From Ogataea parapolymorpha DL-1 (taxonomy: Eukaryota > Ascomycota > Pichiomycetes > Pichiales > Pichiaceae), in contig NC_027861.1 of NCBI RefSeq assembly GCF_000187245.1, positions 1,116,001 through 1,180,000 on the forward strand: a stretch of DNA of 64,000 bases. The letters are read 5' to 3'. Shown in pieces: positions 26,781 to 35,759 of the stretch. How positions within the stretch are numbered: position 1 is the stretch's first letter; each line of letters opens with the position of its first letter. The notes beneath the pieces are model-generated. The model saw nothing but the letters and a program-made list of their open reading frames with translations, did no database searches and was not told where the DNA came from. Position numbers and translations under genes: made by a program.

Positions 26781-28592
26781 ATGTCATTAGAAGAACCCAG
26801 TGCTTCCATACAGACTTCTTCTATTTCTGACATCCCGGTTAATGGCAAGCCTGAGCTGGAGGTCTCGGGAAAACACGCCCTTGATCCGGAGTCTCCAGAC
26901 GGCTCCGACGTGAAGAAGCAGAAACTGGACGCAGATGAGCAACCTACACAGACTGCACAGCCCGATCAGACTGCTACTACTGGGGCTCCCGAACAGCAGC
27001 CTGAACAGCCCAAGGTGGAAGCCACTCCAGACACTGGGGCTCCTGCGCTTGTTCCTGCCAACATGGAGCCTGCTCCCAAACCTCCTCCGGAGCCTGATAT
27101 GAACAACCTTCCCGAGCATCCGTTACCAGCACATCAGAAGAAGCATGCCATCACCTCTATAAAGGCCGTGCGGCGACTGAAGGATGCTGGTCCGTTCTTG
27201 ACGCCGGTCGACACAGTTAAGCTCAACATCCCATTTTACTATAATTTTATCAAACGGCCAATGGATTTGTCGACGATCGAGAGAAAATTGAATGTGGACG
27301 CCTACGAGACGCCGGAGCAGGTCATGGAAGATTTCAACTTGATGGTGGACAACTGTATCACGTTCAACGGTAAGGACTCTGCGATTTCCCAGATGGCCAG
27401 AAATATACAGGCAAGCTTCGAGAAACACATGCTTAATATGCCACCCAAGGATTTGCCACCGGGAATGCAAGTTTCCGCCACGAAGGGTACCAGAAGAAAG
27501 ACCAATGCGGGATTGGAAGTCCCGCAACTCAGAAGAGACAGCGCGTTGGACAACGGGAGACCCAAGCGGGAGATTCATCCGCCAAAGCCTAAGGACATGC
27601 CATACGACATTCGGCCAAGAAAGAAGAAATTCCAGGCCGAACTACGGTTCTGTCAGCAGGTGATCAAGGAGCTGATGTCGAAGAAGTACGATTCGATTTC
27701 GTATCCGTTTTTGGCCCCCGTTGATCCTGTGGCTCTTGATTGTCCAACTTATTTCGATGTTGTGAAGGAGCCTATGGATTTGGGAACTATTCACAGCAAG
27801 TTGCAGAACGGCGAGTATGAGAACGCTGATGAGTTTGAGAAGGACGTGAGACTGGTTTTCCATAATTGCTACCTGTTTAACCCTGAGGGAACGGCCGTGA
27901 ACATCATGGGGCACAGACTGGAGAGTGTATTTAATGAGAAGTGGGCAAATCGTCCGACGACTCCGGTGTCTCCTGCAAATATTTCTGATTTCGACTCGGA
28001 CTACGACGACGACGACGACTTTAACGTGGACATCGACTCGATCACGGACCCAACGATCGAGTTTTTGGTGGCCAACATTGAGCGTATGACCCAGGACCTC
28101 AAGAAGATGAGACAGGAGAAGTACGAGCAGATGAGGAAAGAGTGGTTGAAGAAGCGCAAGAATAAGAAGGGCACCAAGAAGGGCACCAAGAAGAGAAAGG
28201 AGTCAGTTTCGCAGCCTAACGGTATTTATCCTACGCATGTGACTTATGAGATGAAGAAAGAGATCAGCGAGGCCATGGGATCTATCAACGAAAAGATGCT
28301 GAAGAACGTGATTGCTATCATCAAGGAGGGTATTCCAGATCTTGCTGACGACGAGGAGATCGAGTTGGACATGGATCAGCTGAACAACGAGACCTTGTTG
28401 AAACTGTACAACTACATTGTCAAGGGCAAGAGTTCCAAATCCCAGCGCAAGAAGAAGAAGGGTGGTAATAGCGAGGAAAAGAAGATTGAGAGTTTGAAGA
28501 AGAAGCTCGCGCAGTTCGAGAACGCCGAGGCGGACGAGAGCTCCGACGAGGACGATGACGACGATGAGGACGAGAGCTCCGAAGAGGAGTGA
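26781..28592 (+). CDS. BDF1: BET-family double-bromodomain protein
   Basis: From ATG 26781 the protein has 603 residues. Bromodomain 1 (about 115-220) contains FYYNFIKRPMDLSTIERKL and the acetyl-lysine asparagine in NCITFNG. Bromodomain 2 (about 290-385) contains YFDVVKEPMDLGTIHSKL and NCYLFNPEG. A lysine-rich stretch and an NET domain (about 480-560) follow, and the end is an acidic DESSDEDDDDDEDESSEEE tail. BET proteins bind acetylated H4, and yeast Bdf1 works with TFIID and SWR1. The open frame begins two codons earlier at a GTG, so ATG is preferred. BDF1 versus BDF2 cannot be decided, but a single copy is usual outside the genome-duplicated yeasts. Confidence 0.93.
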   Translation: MSLEEPSASIQTSSISDIPVNGKPELEVSGKHALDPESPDGSDVKKQKLDADEQPTQTAQPDQTATTGAPEQQPEQPKVEATPDTGAPALVPANMEPAPKPPPEPDMNNLPEHPLPAHQKKHAITSIKAVRRLKDAGPFLTPVDTVKLNIPFYYNFIKRPMDLSTIERKLNVDAYETPEQVMEDFNLMVDNCITFNGKDSAISQMARNIQASFEKHMLNMPPKDLPPGMQVSATKGTRRKTNAGLEVPQLRRDSALDNGRPKREIHPPKPKDMPYDIRPRKKKFQAELRFCQQVIKELMSKKYDSISYPFLAPVDPVALDCPTYFDVVKEPMDLGTIHSKLQNGEYENADEFEKDVRLVFHNCYLFNPEGTAVNIMGHRLESVFNEKWANRPTTPVSPANISDFDSDYDDDDDFNVDIDSITDPTIEFLVANIERMTQDLKKMRQEKYEQMRKEWLKKRKNKKGTKKGTKKRKESVSQPNGIYPTHVTYEMKKEISEAMGSINEKMLKNVIAIIKEGIPDLADDEEIELDMDQLNNETLLKLYNYIVKGKSSKSQRKKKKGGNSEEKKIESLKKKLAQFENAEADESSDEDDDDDEDESSEEE

Positions 28593-28705
28593 TTTGGACG
28601 GGAATATTTTCCGTCGTGTATATTTCGATATGTAGTGTAAATTATTACGGTGTATTAGGGCAGTGCATTTATTTTTTCAGACCAAAACTTTTATTTTTTG
28701 ATGAC

Positions 28706-29389
28706 ATGACGATTAGGGTGTCTGTCATTGGGGGCACGGCACTGGTCTTCGATCCGTCTGACTGTGTCATCTTGCGCAAGGAGCACGGCATCGCGGGTGT
28801 GCTCACAGGAACTCTTCCCAGCGCCCCGCAGCAGAGCTTGTTGCTGGGTGTTCCTTTGCGGCTATCTGTCGAGGAAGTGCTGTATCTTTACGAGCACGAG
28901 GCCGTTGAATTTGTTTCGCCGCTTGGGCCGGGCACTAGTTTGGAAAGCCGCGATGATTCATTTTTTCAGACGCCCGACGCAGCGGAATCAGCTCCGATGC
29001 CGGATCAGGAGCTTGTCCTCACAAAGTACGTGTCTGGACAAAGACGGGATCTTGACGAGCTTTATCGGACATACTGCATTTTCAAGACGGTGAAGGAAAA
29101 AGGCCATTTTACGCTTCCTGGACTGCGGTTTGGCGGCAAGTTCGTGTCGTATCCCGGCGACCCGCTGCTATACCACTCGCATTTCATCATAAATACCAAA
29201 GATTTCTACAGCGACAGGCTGGACCTGGTGCAGCTGGTGAAGGGCGGCCGACTGGCTACCGGGACGAAAAAGATGTGGCTACTGGCCGGAGAAAAGGGTC
29301 CTGGGACTCGAAAAAAAACGGCTTTGCAGGTGTTGAATCGGGAAACCAGAACCGTATGCTTCTCTGTTGAATGGGCTGGTTTCGGATAA
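28706..29389 (+). CDS. SEN34: tRNA-splicing endonuclease catalytic subunit Sen34
   Basis: From ATG 28706 the protein has 227 residues. The N-terminal GIAGVLTGTLPSAPQQ followed by LGVPLRLSVEEVLYLY is typical of Sen34. The C-terminal nuclease domain has GLRFGGKFVSYPGDPLLYHS, which supplies the catalytic Tyr and His; the Lys is expected in the TGTKKMWLL region. Sen34 cuts the 3' splice site of intron-containing pre-tRNAs within the Sen2-Sen34-Sen15-Sen54 complex. The open frame begins further upstream at a GTG overlapping the BDF1 stop, but that extension has no family resemblance. Another ATG at 28701 is out of frame. Confidence 0.9.
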   Translation: MTIRVSVIGGTALVFDPSDCVILRKEHGIAGVLTGTLPSAPQQSLLLGVPLRLSVEEVLYLYEHEAVEFVSPLGPGTSLESRDDSFFQTPDAAESAPMPDQELVLTKYVSGQRRDLDELYRTYCIFKTVKEKGHFTLPGLRFGGKFVSYPGDPLLYHSHFIINTKDFYSDRLDLVQLVKGGRLATGTKKMWLLAGEKGPGTRKKTALQVLNRETRTVCFSVEWAGFG

Positions 29390-29495
29390 ATTCATTGTTC
29401 ATGCGATTATGTAGCTGGAAAAAAAACTTATCGGCCGATTTTGTACGATTTATTTAAAAGACCAACTTTCTTTGGAATATTTGAGTAATTTCGCC

Positions 29496-30995
29496 ATGAC
29501 AAACAACAAACACACGGCCATCGTGATAGGCGCCGGCATCTCGGGCCTCAAATCGTGTATCGAGCTCAGCAAGAACGGAATCGACACGCTGATGCTCGAG
29601 GCCCGCGACAGACTTGGAGGACGTCTCCACACCGTCACCACCGAGTCGGGGCTTAAGGTTGATCTGGGAGCATCCTGGTTCCATGATTGTCTGTACAACC
29701 CACTTTTGAAGAAATCGTTGGAGAAGGGCAATGTCGAGATCTATTTCGACAACGGCAGGCTGAATGTCCACGATAAGGATATCGGACTTGTCGACGACAA
29801 CTACAAAATCCGGCCTGTTGTCGACGAGATGTCCGACTATTTGCAGTACGTGTGTGCCCAGATGGCCCAATCCGACGATATGAGCGTCAAAAACGCCGCG
29901 CTTAGATACCTCAAGGACAAAAAGAACACTCTGACTGAGTGCCAGATCAAGCTTGCTCCGCAGCTGCTCAGATATTACGAGATGTGGATCGGGTCGTCGT
30001 GGAACATGCTGAGTGCGCGGCTCATTGCAGGCGACAACCACCAGGGCCGCGACGCCATGGTGACCAACGGCTACCGCACCGTTTACGACAACGAGCTTGA
30101 GGAGCTGTACGAGATCATGGGCCGTCGCGACTTGGTCGGATCGCAGATTTTGCTGCAGAAGGTGGTGTTCAAGATCGAGTTCAACGACCGCACCAAGGAG
30201 ATCGCCGTCCACACGAGGGACTACAACGGCAAGATCGAGACGTTTTTCTGCGAATATCTGGTCTGCTCCGTGCCTTTAAGCGTGCTCCAGTTGGAAGACA
30301 AAAAAGAACAGGGCCATATCGAATGGAATCCGCCATTGCCGCTCTCGCTCACTAATAAGCTCCAGGGAATCACGTACTCGCAACTCGGCAAGGTGTTCTT
30401 CGAGTTCGATCACGTGTTCTGGCCAACCGACGCCGACAGGTTTTTCTGTATCCCGGAGTTCGACCATGAGATCACCAAGTGCATCGAGGCCAACACGGAC
30501 ACCAAATTCGAGGACCTCAAGCAAGACCCAGTCTTGGAAAACTCGCCTAAACCGTGGACGCAGCCAATCCTGTTCCTCAACGTCTACAGAGGCACCGGAA
30601 GACCGGTGTTGCTCGCGCTCACGTCGAGTCCACTAACCAGATACATCGAGTCGCACGAAATCGACGACTTCTGGCCCGTGTTCAGACCGGCGCTCGCCAA
30701 CATTGCCAACCTGCCGGATTCGTGCATCCCGCGGCCCACCAACGTGGTCACGTCCAACTGGTCGGCCGACCCGTTCGCCAGAGGCTCGTATCTGGGTTGT
30801 GCGGTCGGCGACCTGATCGACGAGGCGATCGACGCGTTCACCGAGGCCAAGGACGTTTTCGATGGCAAGGGCAGAGTCAGGTTTGTGGGTGAGGCATTAA
30901 TTGAGGAAGGAAACGGGTGCGCGCACGGCGCATGGATGACGGCTATCAGGGAAACGGAAAAAATCATCAAGGCAATTAATCGTGGCAAATTATAG
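29496..30995 (+). CDS. FMS1: FAD-dependent polyamine oxidase (FMS1-like)
   Basis: From ATG 29496 the protein has 499 residues. It opens with the FAD-binding fold TAIVIGAGISGLKSCIEL, then LEARDRLGGRLHTV and LGASWFHDCLYNPL, the amine-oxidase signatures. The C-terminal flavin segment is RVRFVGEALIEEGNGCAHGAW. Yeast Fms1 oxidises spermine and N-acetylspermine, giving 3-aminopropanal for pantothenate and beta-alanine synthesis. The protein ends RGKL; its last three residues GKL resemble a weak PTS1, so peroxisomal location is possible but not established. The frame begins eight codons earlier at TTG, and the ATG next to the flavin fold is preferred. Confidence 0.88.
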   Translation: MTNNKHTAIVIGAGISGLKSCIELSKNGIDTLMLEARDRLGGRLHTVTTESGLKVDLGASWFHDCLYNPLLKKSLEKGNVEIYFDNGRLNVHDKDIGLVDDNYKIRPVVDEMSDYLQYVCAQMAQSDDMSVKNAALRYLKDKKNTLTECQIKLAPQLLRYYEMWIGSSWNMLSARLIAGDNHQGRDAMVTNGYRTVYDNELEELYEIMGRRDLVGSQILLQKVVFKIEFNDRTKEIAVHTRDYNGKIETFFCEYLVCSVPLSVLQLEDKKEQGHIEWNPPLPLSLTNKLQGITYSQLGKVFFEFDHVFWPTDADRFFCIPEFDHEITKCIEANTDTKFEDLKQDPVLENSPKPWTQPILFLNVYRGTGRPVLLALTSSPLTRYIESHEIDDFWPVFRPALANIANLPDSCIPRPTNVVTSNWSADPFARGSYLGCAVGDLIDEAIDAFTEAKDVFDGKGRVRFVGEALIEEGNGCAHGAWMTAIRETEKIIKAINRGKL

Positions 30996-31047
30996 ATATA
31001 TATAGATACGCTAATAAAGGTCACTGTACTGTACACTGTTTTACATC

Positions 31048-31644
31048 TTAATAAGGTCTGAAACCGCCCCTGCCCCTGGCCCGGAACCCTCTGCCTCTAC
31101 CTCTGAACGCGCCTCTGCCTCTGGGCCCGCCTCGCCCGCGGCCTCTGCCTTTGCTGCCCATTCCTGGCAGATTTGTTCTCTTGGGGCTGATCTTGAGCTC
31201 TCGGCCTCTGAAAAGCGACCTGTTCTTCTCATCGATCGCCTTTTGCACTAGTGCAGGCTCCGAAAACTCAATGTACGCAAACCCTTTCGGGTTGCCTGTA
31301 TATTTATCTGTGAGGATCGTGATTCTATTGATACTGCCAACGTCCTGGAAATGGCTGTGGAGCTCCTCTGGCGTCGCCGCGTAGTCCACACTGCCCACGT
31401 ATATCGAGCGCGAGTCGATTGCCTCGCGCTCTGCAAAGTCCAGATGCGAGTCCGCGTCCTCCATCGACACGTTAGGGTCTGCACCCTCCTCGCTTATCTG
31501 CTGCTGGAGCTCGCGCAATTTCGCAGTCTCCTGCTCCATCTCTTGGACTTTTGCCTTCAATGCCGCCAGCCGTTCCTCCTCCGTCTGCTGTGTGATTTCG
31601 CCGCCATTAGATGGCTCATTCTGCGACATGCTTGGCTCAGACAT
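31048..31644 (-). CDS. PABPN1/Pab2-type RNA-binding protein (Sgn1/Rbp29-like)
   Basis: The 198-residue protein has an N-terminal acidic coiled coil ([28 protein letters not shown]) and one RRM ([22 protein letters not shown] as RNP2 side, [14 protein letters not shown] as RNP1). An arginine/glycine C-terminus follows (repeated RGRG) and ends FRPY. Coiled coil, RRM and RG tail in this order are the plan of nuclear poly(A)-binding protein PABPN1 and fission yeast Pab2, which act in polyadenylation and exosome-linked RNA decay. The RG tail should be arginine-methylated. Saccharomyces has only the relatives Sgn1 and Rbp29. The start is ATG 31644. Confidence 0.88.
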   Translation of the reverse strand: MSEPSMSQNEPSNGGEITQQTEEERLAALKAKVQEMEQETAKLRELQQQISEEGADPNVSMEDADSHLDFAEREAIDSRSIYVGSVDYAATPEELHSHFQDVGSINRITILTDKYTGNPKGFAYIEFSEPALVQKAIDEKNRSLFRGRELKISPKRTNLPGMGSKGRGRGRGGPRGRGAFRGRGRGFRARGRGGFRPY

Positions 31645-31761
31645 ATTTTTTTTTTTTCGATATTTTGACGGTGCAGGGAGTCTTTTGTTAATTCTGTCTA
31701 TTTAATTAATTAGCAACCTCTTTGTTATCGTGCTTTGCTATATCCCGGCCCCGTGTCAGCC

Positions 31762-34188
31762 ATGTGGGATCTGCTCTCTAGAATATTGATTCTGGGGCTT
31801 TTGTTAACCTCAGGGACGTGCAATGACAGCCCCGACGATGACATACCTCCCACTACTACCATTATAGACGTTCTCTCGAGCAACGCCAACTTCAGCAAAA
31901 TCCTGCTCAGTCTGCAGCGCAGCGACCTGGTCGATTACATCAACGAGCTGGAGAATGTCACTTTTCTCGCTCCATTGAATCTAGCCTTCGCCGAGGACAA
32001 ATTGTACCTGAACCTCTTTAAAAACGACGTCTCACGACATATGATCGATCAGCCAGTGGACGCTAACGACGTGTGCGGTTTGGGAGTGTACCGGACACTG
32101 CTTGTCAACACATCGTTGGTGGCCGAAGGCGTTCAGCAGCCAATCCTGCTCGACAATAGAGACGACTTGTTTCTGGCTGATAACGCGATCGTCACCGAGC
32201 AGTATGATGTGAGGTCGAGCAACTCGGCTGTTTTTGGCATCTCCTCGTTTTTGGAGCCCCACAAGTCTGCGTGTGAGTTTTTCGCAGACATTGCGCACGC
32301 TGATCCTGTTTTCGCACAGTACCAGATCATAGGACGATTATTTTCCGATAACGATTTTTGTGCCACTAGGAAAATCACCAATGTCACCTTTTTGGTCCCC
32401 TCCGACGCCAGCGTGGGCCTTAATGAGATTGAGCTAAACTACCTAAACACAAACGAAGGTTTGGAAGATAAGATCAGGCTTCTTGAGTCGCACGCTGTTG
32501 CTGGCATCTGGGGAGGCCAGCTAGAACCAGTCACCATTAGAACTCTGGCCAACCAAAAAATCCGTCTTTCTTCCGACTCAGAAGGAAGCAACATCAAAGT
32601 GCAGAATACAAGCTCCACGTTTGCGAATTACCTGCTTTCCGACGGCATTGTTCACCTGTACGATTCGATTCTCCTAGAAGACTCTATTCCCGTCTTCACT
32701 CCGCGCAAGTACCTTCTGGGACTGGGTCTTGCATCTGTGGTGGACCAGCTGGACTTCCATAAACTCTCCAGTCTCATCGACGACCGTGATGTCAACCAGA
32801 CGATTTTTGTGACAGAGAGTACCGAGTCGACGGAATCGAAAAGCTCGCTGCTGTACCATTTCGTCGACGGCAAGAACGATTTTGAGCACGACGAGCTGCT
32901 CACCACAAAGTACTGCTCCAGCTCAGTCTTGGGCCACTGCCAGAAGCTCAAGGTCATAAAACGCGGCGACCAAGTGTCTCTTAACAACAACGTCTTTGTC
33001 ACATCTCCCAAAATCCCCGTCGGCAACACATACATATACTACGTCGACGAGGACCTCTCGCTGCCGCTTCCGTTTCAGCACGCCGTCTCGCCGTTTTTGC
33101 GGTGCGCCAAGAGCATCAAGCTGTTCCACGACTTTGGCCTGCTCAAATTCCACAACAATGGCGGTCTGGGATACACGGTTTTTCTTCCGAACGCAGACGC
33201 GTGGCGGGACCTTGATCTCGTGCTGGACTATCTCTATGCGAACCGCGACGTCATGCTGGAGATTCTGGGAAACCTTGTGGTCAATGGCCTGATCTACGAC
33301 GACTTCCAGGGCCCAGCTACCCTGACTACGTTGCTGGACAAACCGCTTGAGGTGGAGACAGATTCAGATACACTCTACATAAACGGTACGGCAGTGGATG
33401 TGTCCATTGAGTCTGAAGTGCTTTTTGACAAAGGAGTGGCCCATCCAATAGGCAGTCTCGTGTTCCCTGCCACAGTGCAGATCGGCGTGCCAGAGCTGCT
33501 TTCTACCGTCGATGGCGAGGAGTTCCTCAAGGTGCTTAAACTCCTGCGGCTTGATCATCTTCTCTACGAGGATTATTCGTTCATTGTGCCGAGCTCGCGC
33601 TCGATGAGACTGGAGAACTTCACGTCAGAGCTGCCCAACCTCGCCAGACTCGAAAAATTCGCTCGGTTGCACATTCTGCCTGCGGGAGGCATGGAAAAAA
33701 TTATCGAGTGCAATGACACCATCCCGACGCTGCTGGAGAATGTGCACCTCTCGTGTCGCGAGCTCACGTCGGGCATCTCGATGTTGCGCGTACGCGAGGG
33801 CAACGACCGCGAGGTACGCATTTTGCGCCAGGGGCTCGCGATTAATAGCCTCGATACCACAGGCATTTTGCTCGTGGACCGGTCGATCAACCCGGACTGG
33901 CTGAGCGGCTCGAAGGGCCCGATCCACCTGCACTTGCCGTTTGTAGCTCTGCTGATCGGCGTCGTGATTGGCATGCTGCTGCTGGCAATCGTGGCGTCGT
34001 GTTGTCTGGTGTGCTCGGTTGGCAAGCAGGCGCCGGTATCTGGCGAAACGGCTCCTCTGCTGCGCCCGCACGAACGTCTCGAAAACCACACGCCGTCAAG
34101 CTCGCCGCCGCCCAACGAACCCGAGTCGTACTCAAACTACTACTCTACACACTCGTCCTCAAGACCGATCGACGTGGACCAGTCGTGA
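31762..34188 (+). CDS. Fasciclin (FAS1) repeat type I membrane protein, YLR001C-like
   Basis: From ATG 31762 the protein has 808 residues: a signal peptide (MWDLLSRILILGLLLTSGTC), then several FAS1 domains. The first (about 30-150) includes TTIIDVLSSNANFSKILLSL and VTFLAPLNLAF. Later copies include FHDFGLLKFHNNGGLGYTVFLPNADAWRDL, here within about 460-490. There are many N-glycosylation sites, one C-terminal span (FVALLIGVVIGMLLLAIVAS) and a cytosolic tail with NHTPSSSPPPNEPESYSNYY. Yeast YLR001C is a vacuole-associated FAS1 protein of unknown role. The upstream extension begins at TTG, so the ATG before the signal peptide is chosen. Confidence 0.82.
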   Translation: MWDLLSRILILGLLLTSGTCNDSPDDDIPPTTTIIDVLSSNANFSKILLSLQRSDLVDYINELENVTFLAPLNLAFAEDKLYLNLFKNDVSRHMIDQPVDANDVCGLGVYRTLLVNTSLVAEGVQQPILLDNRDDLFLADNAIVTEQYDVRSSNSAVFGISSFLEPHKSACEFFADIAHADPVFAQYQIIGRLFSDNDFCATRKITNVTFLVPSDASVGLNEIELNYLNTNEGLEDKIRLLESHAVAGIWGGQLEPVTIRTLANQKIRLSSDSEGSNIKVQNTSSTFANYLLSDGIVHLYDSILLEDSIPVFTPRKYLLGLGLASVVDQLDFHKLSSLIDDRDVNQTIFVTESTESTESKSSLLYHFVDGKNDFEHDELLTTKYCSSSVLGHCQKLKVIKRGDQVSLNNNVFVTSPKIPVGNTYIYYVDEDLSLPLPFQHAVSPFLRCAKSIKLFHDFGLLKFHNNGGLGYTVFLPNADAWRDLDLVLDYLYANRDVMLEILGNLVVNGLIYDDFQGPATLTTLLDKPLEVETDSDTLYINGTAVDVSIESEVLFDKGVAHPIGSLVFPATVQIGVPELLSTVDGEEFLKVLKLLRLDHLLYEDYSFIVPSSRSMRLENFTSELPNLARLEKFARLHILPAGGMEKIIECNDTIPTLLENVHLSCRELTSGISMLRVREGNDREVRILRQGLAINSLDTTGILLVDRSINPDWLSGSKGPIHLHLPFVALLIGVVIGMLLLAIVASCCLVCSVGKQAPVSGETAPLLRPHERLENHTPSSSPPPNEPESYSNYYSTHSSSRPIDVDQS

Positions 34189-34212
34189 CAGTACAATGCA
34201 TCATTCTTTTAT

Positions 34213-35670
34213 TTAGTTAACCAGAGAAAACATCTCCAAAATAGCCGAATAGTGGCCCAGAACGCCCAGCAACACAAATATATGCCAGATATGGTGCGAG
34301 CTGAAGACGTAGTCGACCCACCACATGGAAAACCAGCTCTTGCGCATCGGAGTCTCGTCCGGGGTTTTGTTGAGGTACTCGTCCAGTTTGTCCGATTTCT
34401 CGAGCTCGCTGATTGCCTCGTCGCAGATGTCCAGCTTGTCAACAATGACGTCGTTTCTCCATCTCTCGGGCACCAATGTGCCGTAAAACTGGACTCCGGT
34501 CAGGTACCACACAAAGCTTTTCAGCAGCGGAGCGTACAGATGGAGCGAGTATTCGAGGCCCTTGAGCACGGCACTGGAGCAGAAAGCGGCGACGCCGAGC
34601 GCCGAGAGCGAGATGAAAAAGAGGATTCTGACGGGCCGCGACTCTGGCTTGTCGAAGAACTCGGACCACGTGAAGAGCACCCCGACAATGCCGGCGATGG
34701 TGGAAAACGAGATGAAGCCGAGCTCTGCGGCGGGGAACTCCTTGAGCGCGATGTGTTCGGTGGTGATGATGGACGCCGTGATCAGCACAGTGATACCTGT
34801 GTAGTCGATACACGCGAATCTTTTGCGCAGCTTGAGTTGCGAGATGCAGTCGTAGGTGTGCCAAACGACAGACGACATGAGACACTTGATGGAGGCAAGG
34901 AAGAAACAATTGGTCACCAGCTTGTCGCCAAAGCTGGAACGGGCATAAATCTCGGTTGCCGGATAATGTTTGAGCATAATGTACAGGAGTAGAAGAGATC
35001 CGAATATGTGTGTCCAAATATTGGCAGTTTCGTTGTGGAGCTGGAAAACGCTCTTCAGAGCGGAAAGATGGCCCGAGTTGAACCGGTAGCCGTAGATAAT
35101 GTACTTGTTTTCTCGCCATTGGAAAGGCAGCTCGTAGAAATGAAGAAGTCGTTTCGACCCGGCAGCCACGGCTTTATCGAAATTGTACAGCTTCTCCTTC
35201 AATTTTCCGAGGTGTTCTTGCGGGCTCAGCGGGATGTTGAAGGTCTTCTCAAACAGATCGATTTTCTCGTCCAGAAACTGCAGCCCGGTGGATATTTTTT
35301 CGTACATGTCGGTGGAGTCGTACTCTTTTTTCTCGTCCAACAGGCTGCCATAGTACCTGTCCAAGATCTGTCCGAACGCATGCAGACTGCGCTGCTGGTT
35401 CTGAATCACTGCGCCCTTGATGGACTTCAGCGCCTCAAAGAATGTGTAATGGGTCTGATTCGATTTGTAGGCGGAGTCGGTAAAGTATTTTTCAAAATCC
35501 TCAATCCGCGACTCCAGCTTGGCTAGAAACCGGTCAAACCGCTCCAACACACGCTCTTCTAGCGACGCGTCGCTGTTCAGCTCTGACTGCGACTTGATCC
35601 GCTGCATGAGCTTCTGGTCGTGCTCATCAAACAGGTCAGAGCCGTGAACCTCAACACCAGTGGAAGACAT
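34213..35670 (-). CDS. IZH3: PAQR/adiponectin-receptor-like membrane protein Izh3
   Basis: The 485-residue protein has a ~200-residue cytosolic N-terminal part, predicted helical. Seven spans follow, starting after the PAQR motif FNSGHLSALKSVFQLHNETANIWTH. The histidine and aspartate metal residues expected in this family appear in NETANIWTH, SVVWHTYDC and the C-terminal SSHHIWHIFV. The long N-terminus singles out Izh3 among the yeast IZH proteins, which affect zinc homeostasis and sterol metabolism and may have ceramidase-like chemistry. The start is ATG 35670. The stop is 24 bp from the convergent fasciclin gene. Confidence 0.9.
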   Translation of the reverse strand: MSSTGVEVHGSDLFDEHDQKLMQRIKSQSELNSDASLEERVLERFDRFLAKLESRIEDFEKYFTDSAYKSNQTHYTFFEALKSIKGAVIQNQQRSLHAFGQILDRYYGSLLDEKKEYDSTDMYEKISTGLQFLDEKIDLFEKTFNIPLSPQEHLGKLKEKLYNFDKAVAAGSKRLLHFYELPFQWRENKYIIYGYRFNSGHLSALKSVFQLHNETANIWTHIFGSLLLLYIMLKHYPATEIYARSSFGDKLVTNCFFLASIKCLMSSVVWHTYDCISQLKLRKRFACIDYTGITVLITASIITTEHIALKEFPAAELGFISFSTIAGIVGVLFTWSEFFDKPESRPVRILFFISLSALGVAAFCSSAVLKGLEYSLHLYAPLLKSFVWYLTGVQFYGTLVPERWRNDVIVDKLDICDEAISELEKSDKLDEYLNKTPDETPMRKSWFSMWWVDYVFSSHHIWHIFVLLGVLGHYSAILEMFSLVN

Positions 35671-35759
35671 GATGAGTTTATCGCAAACAAATATTTACGA
35701 AAAATTACTTTTTATGGGCTCAGCACCATAAAATTTTTATCATAAATTATGTAATCCTG

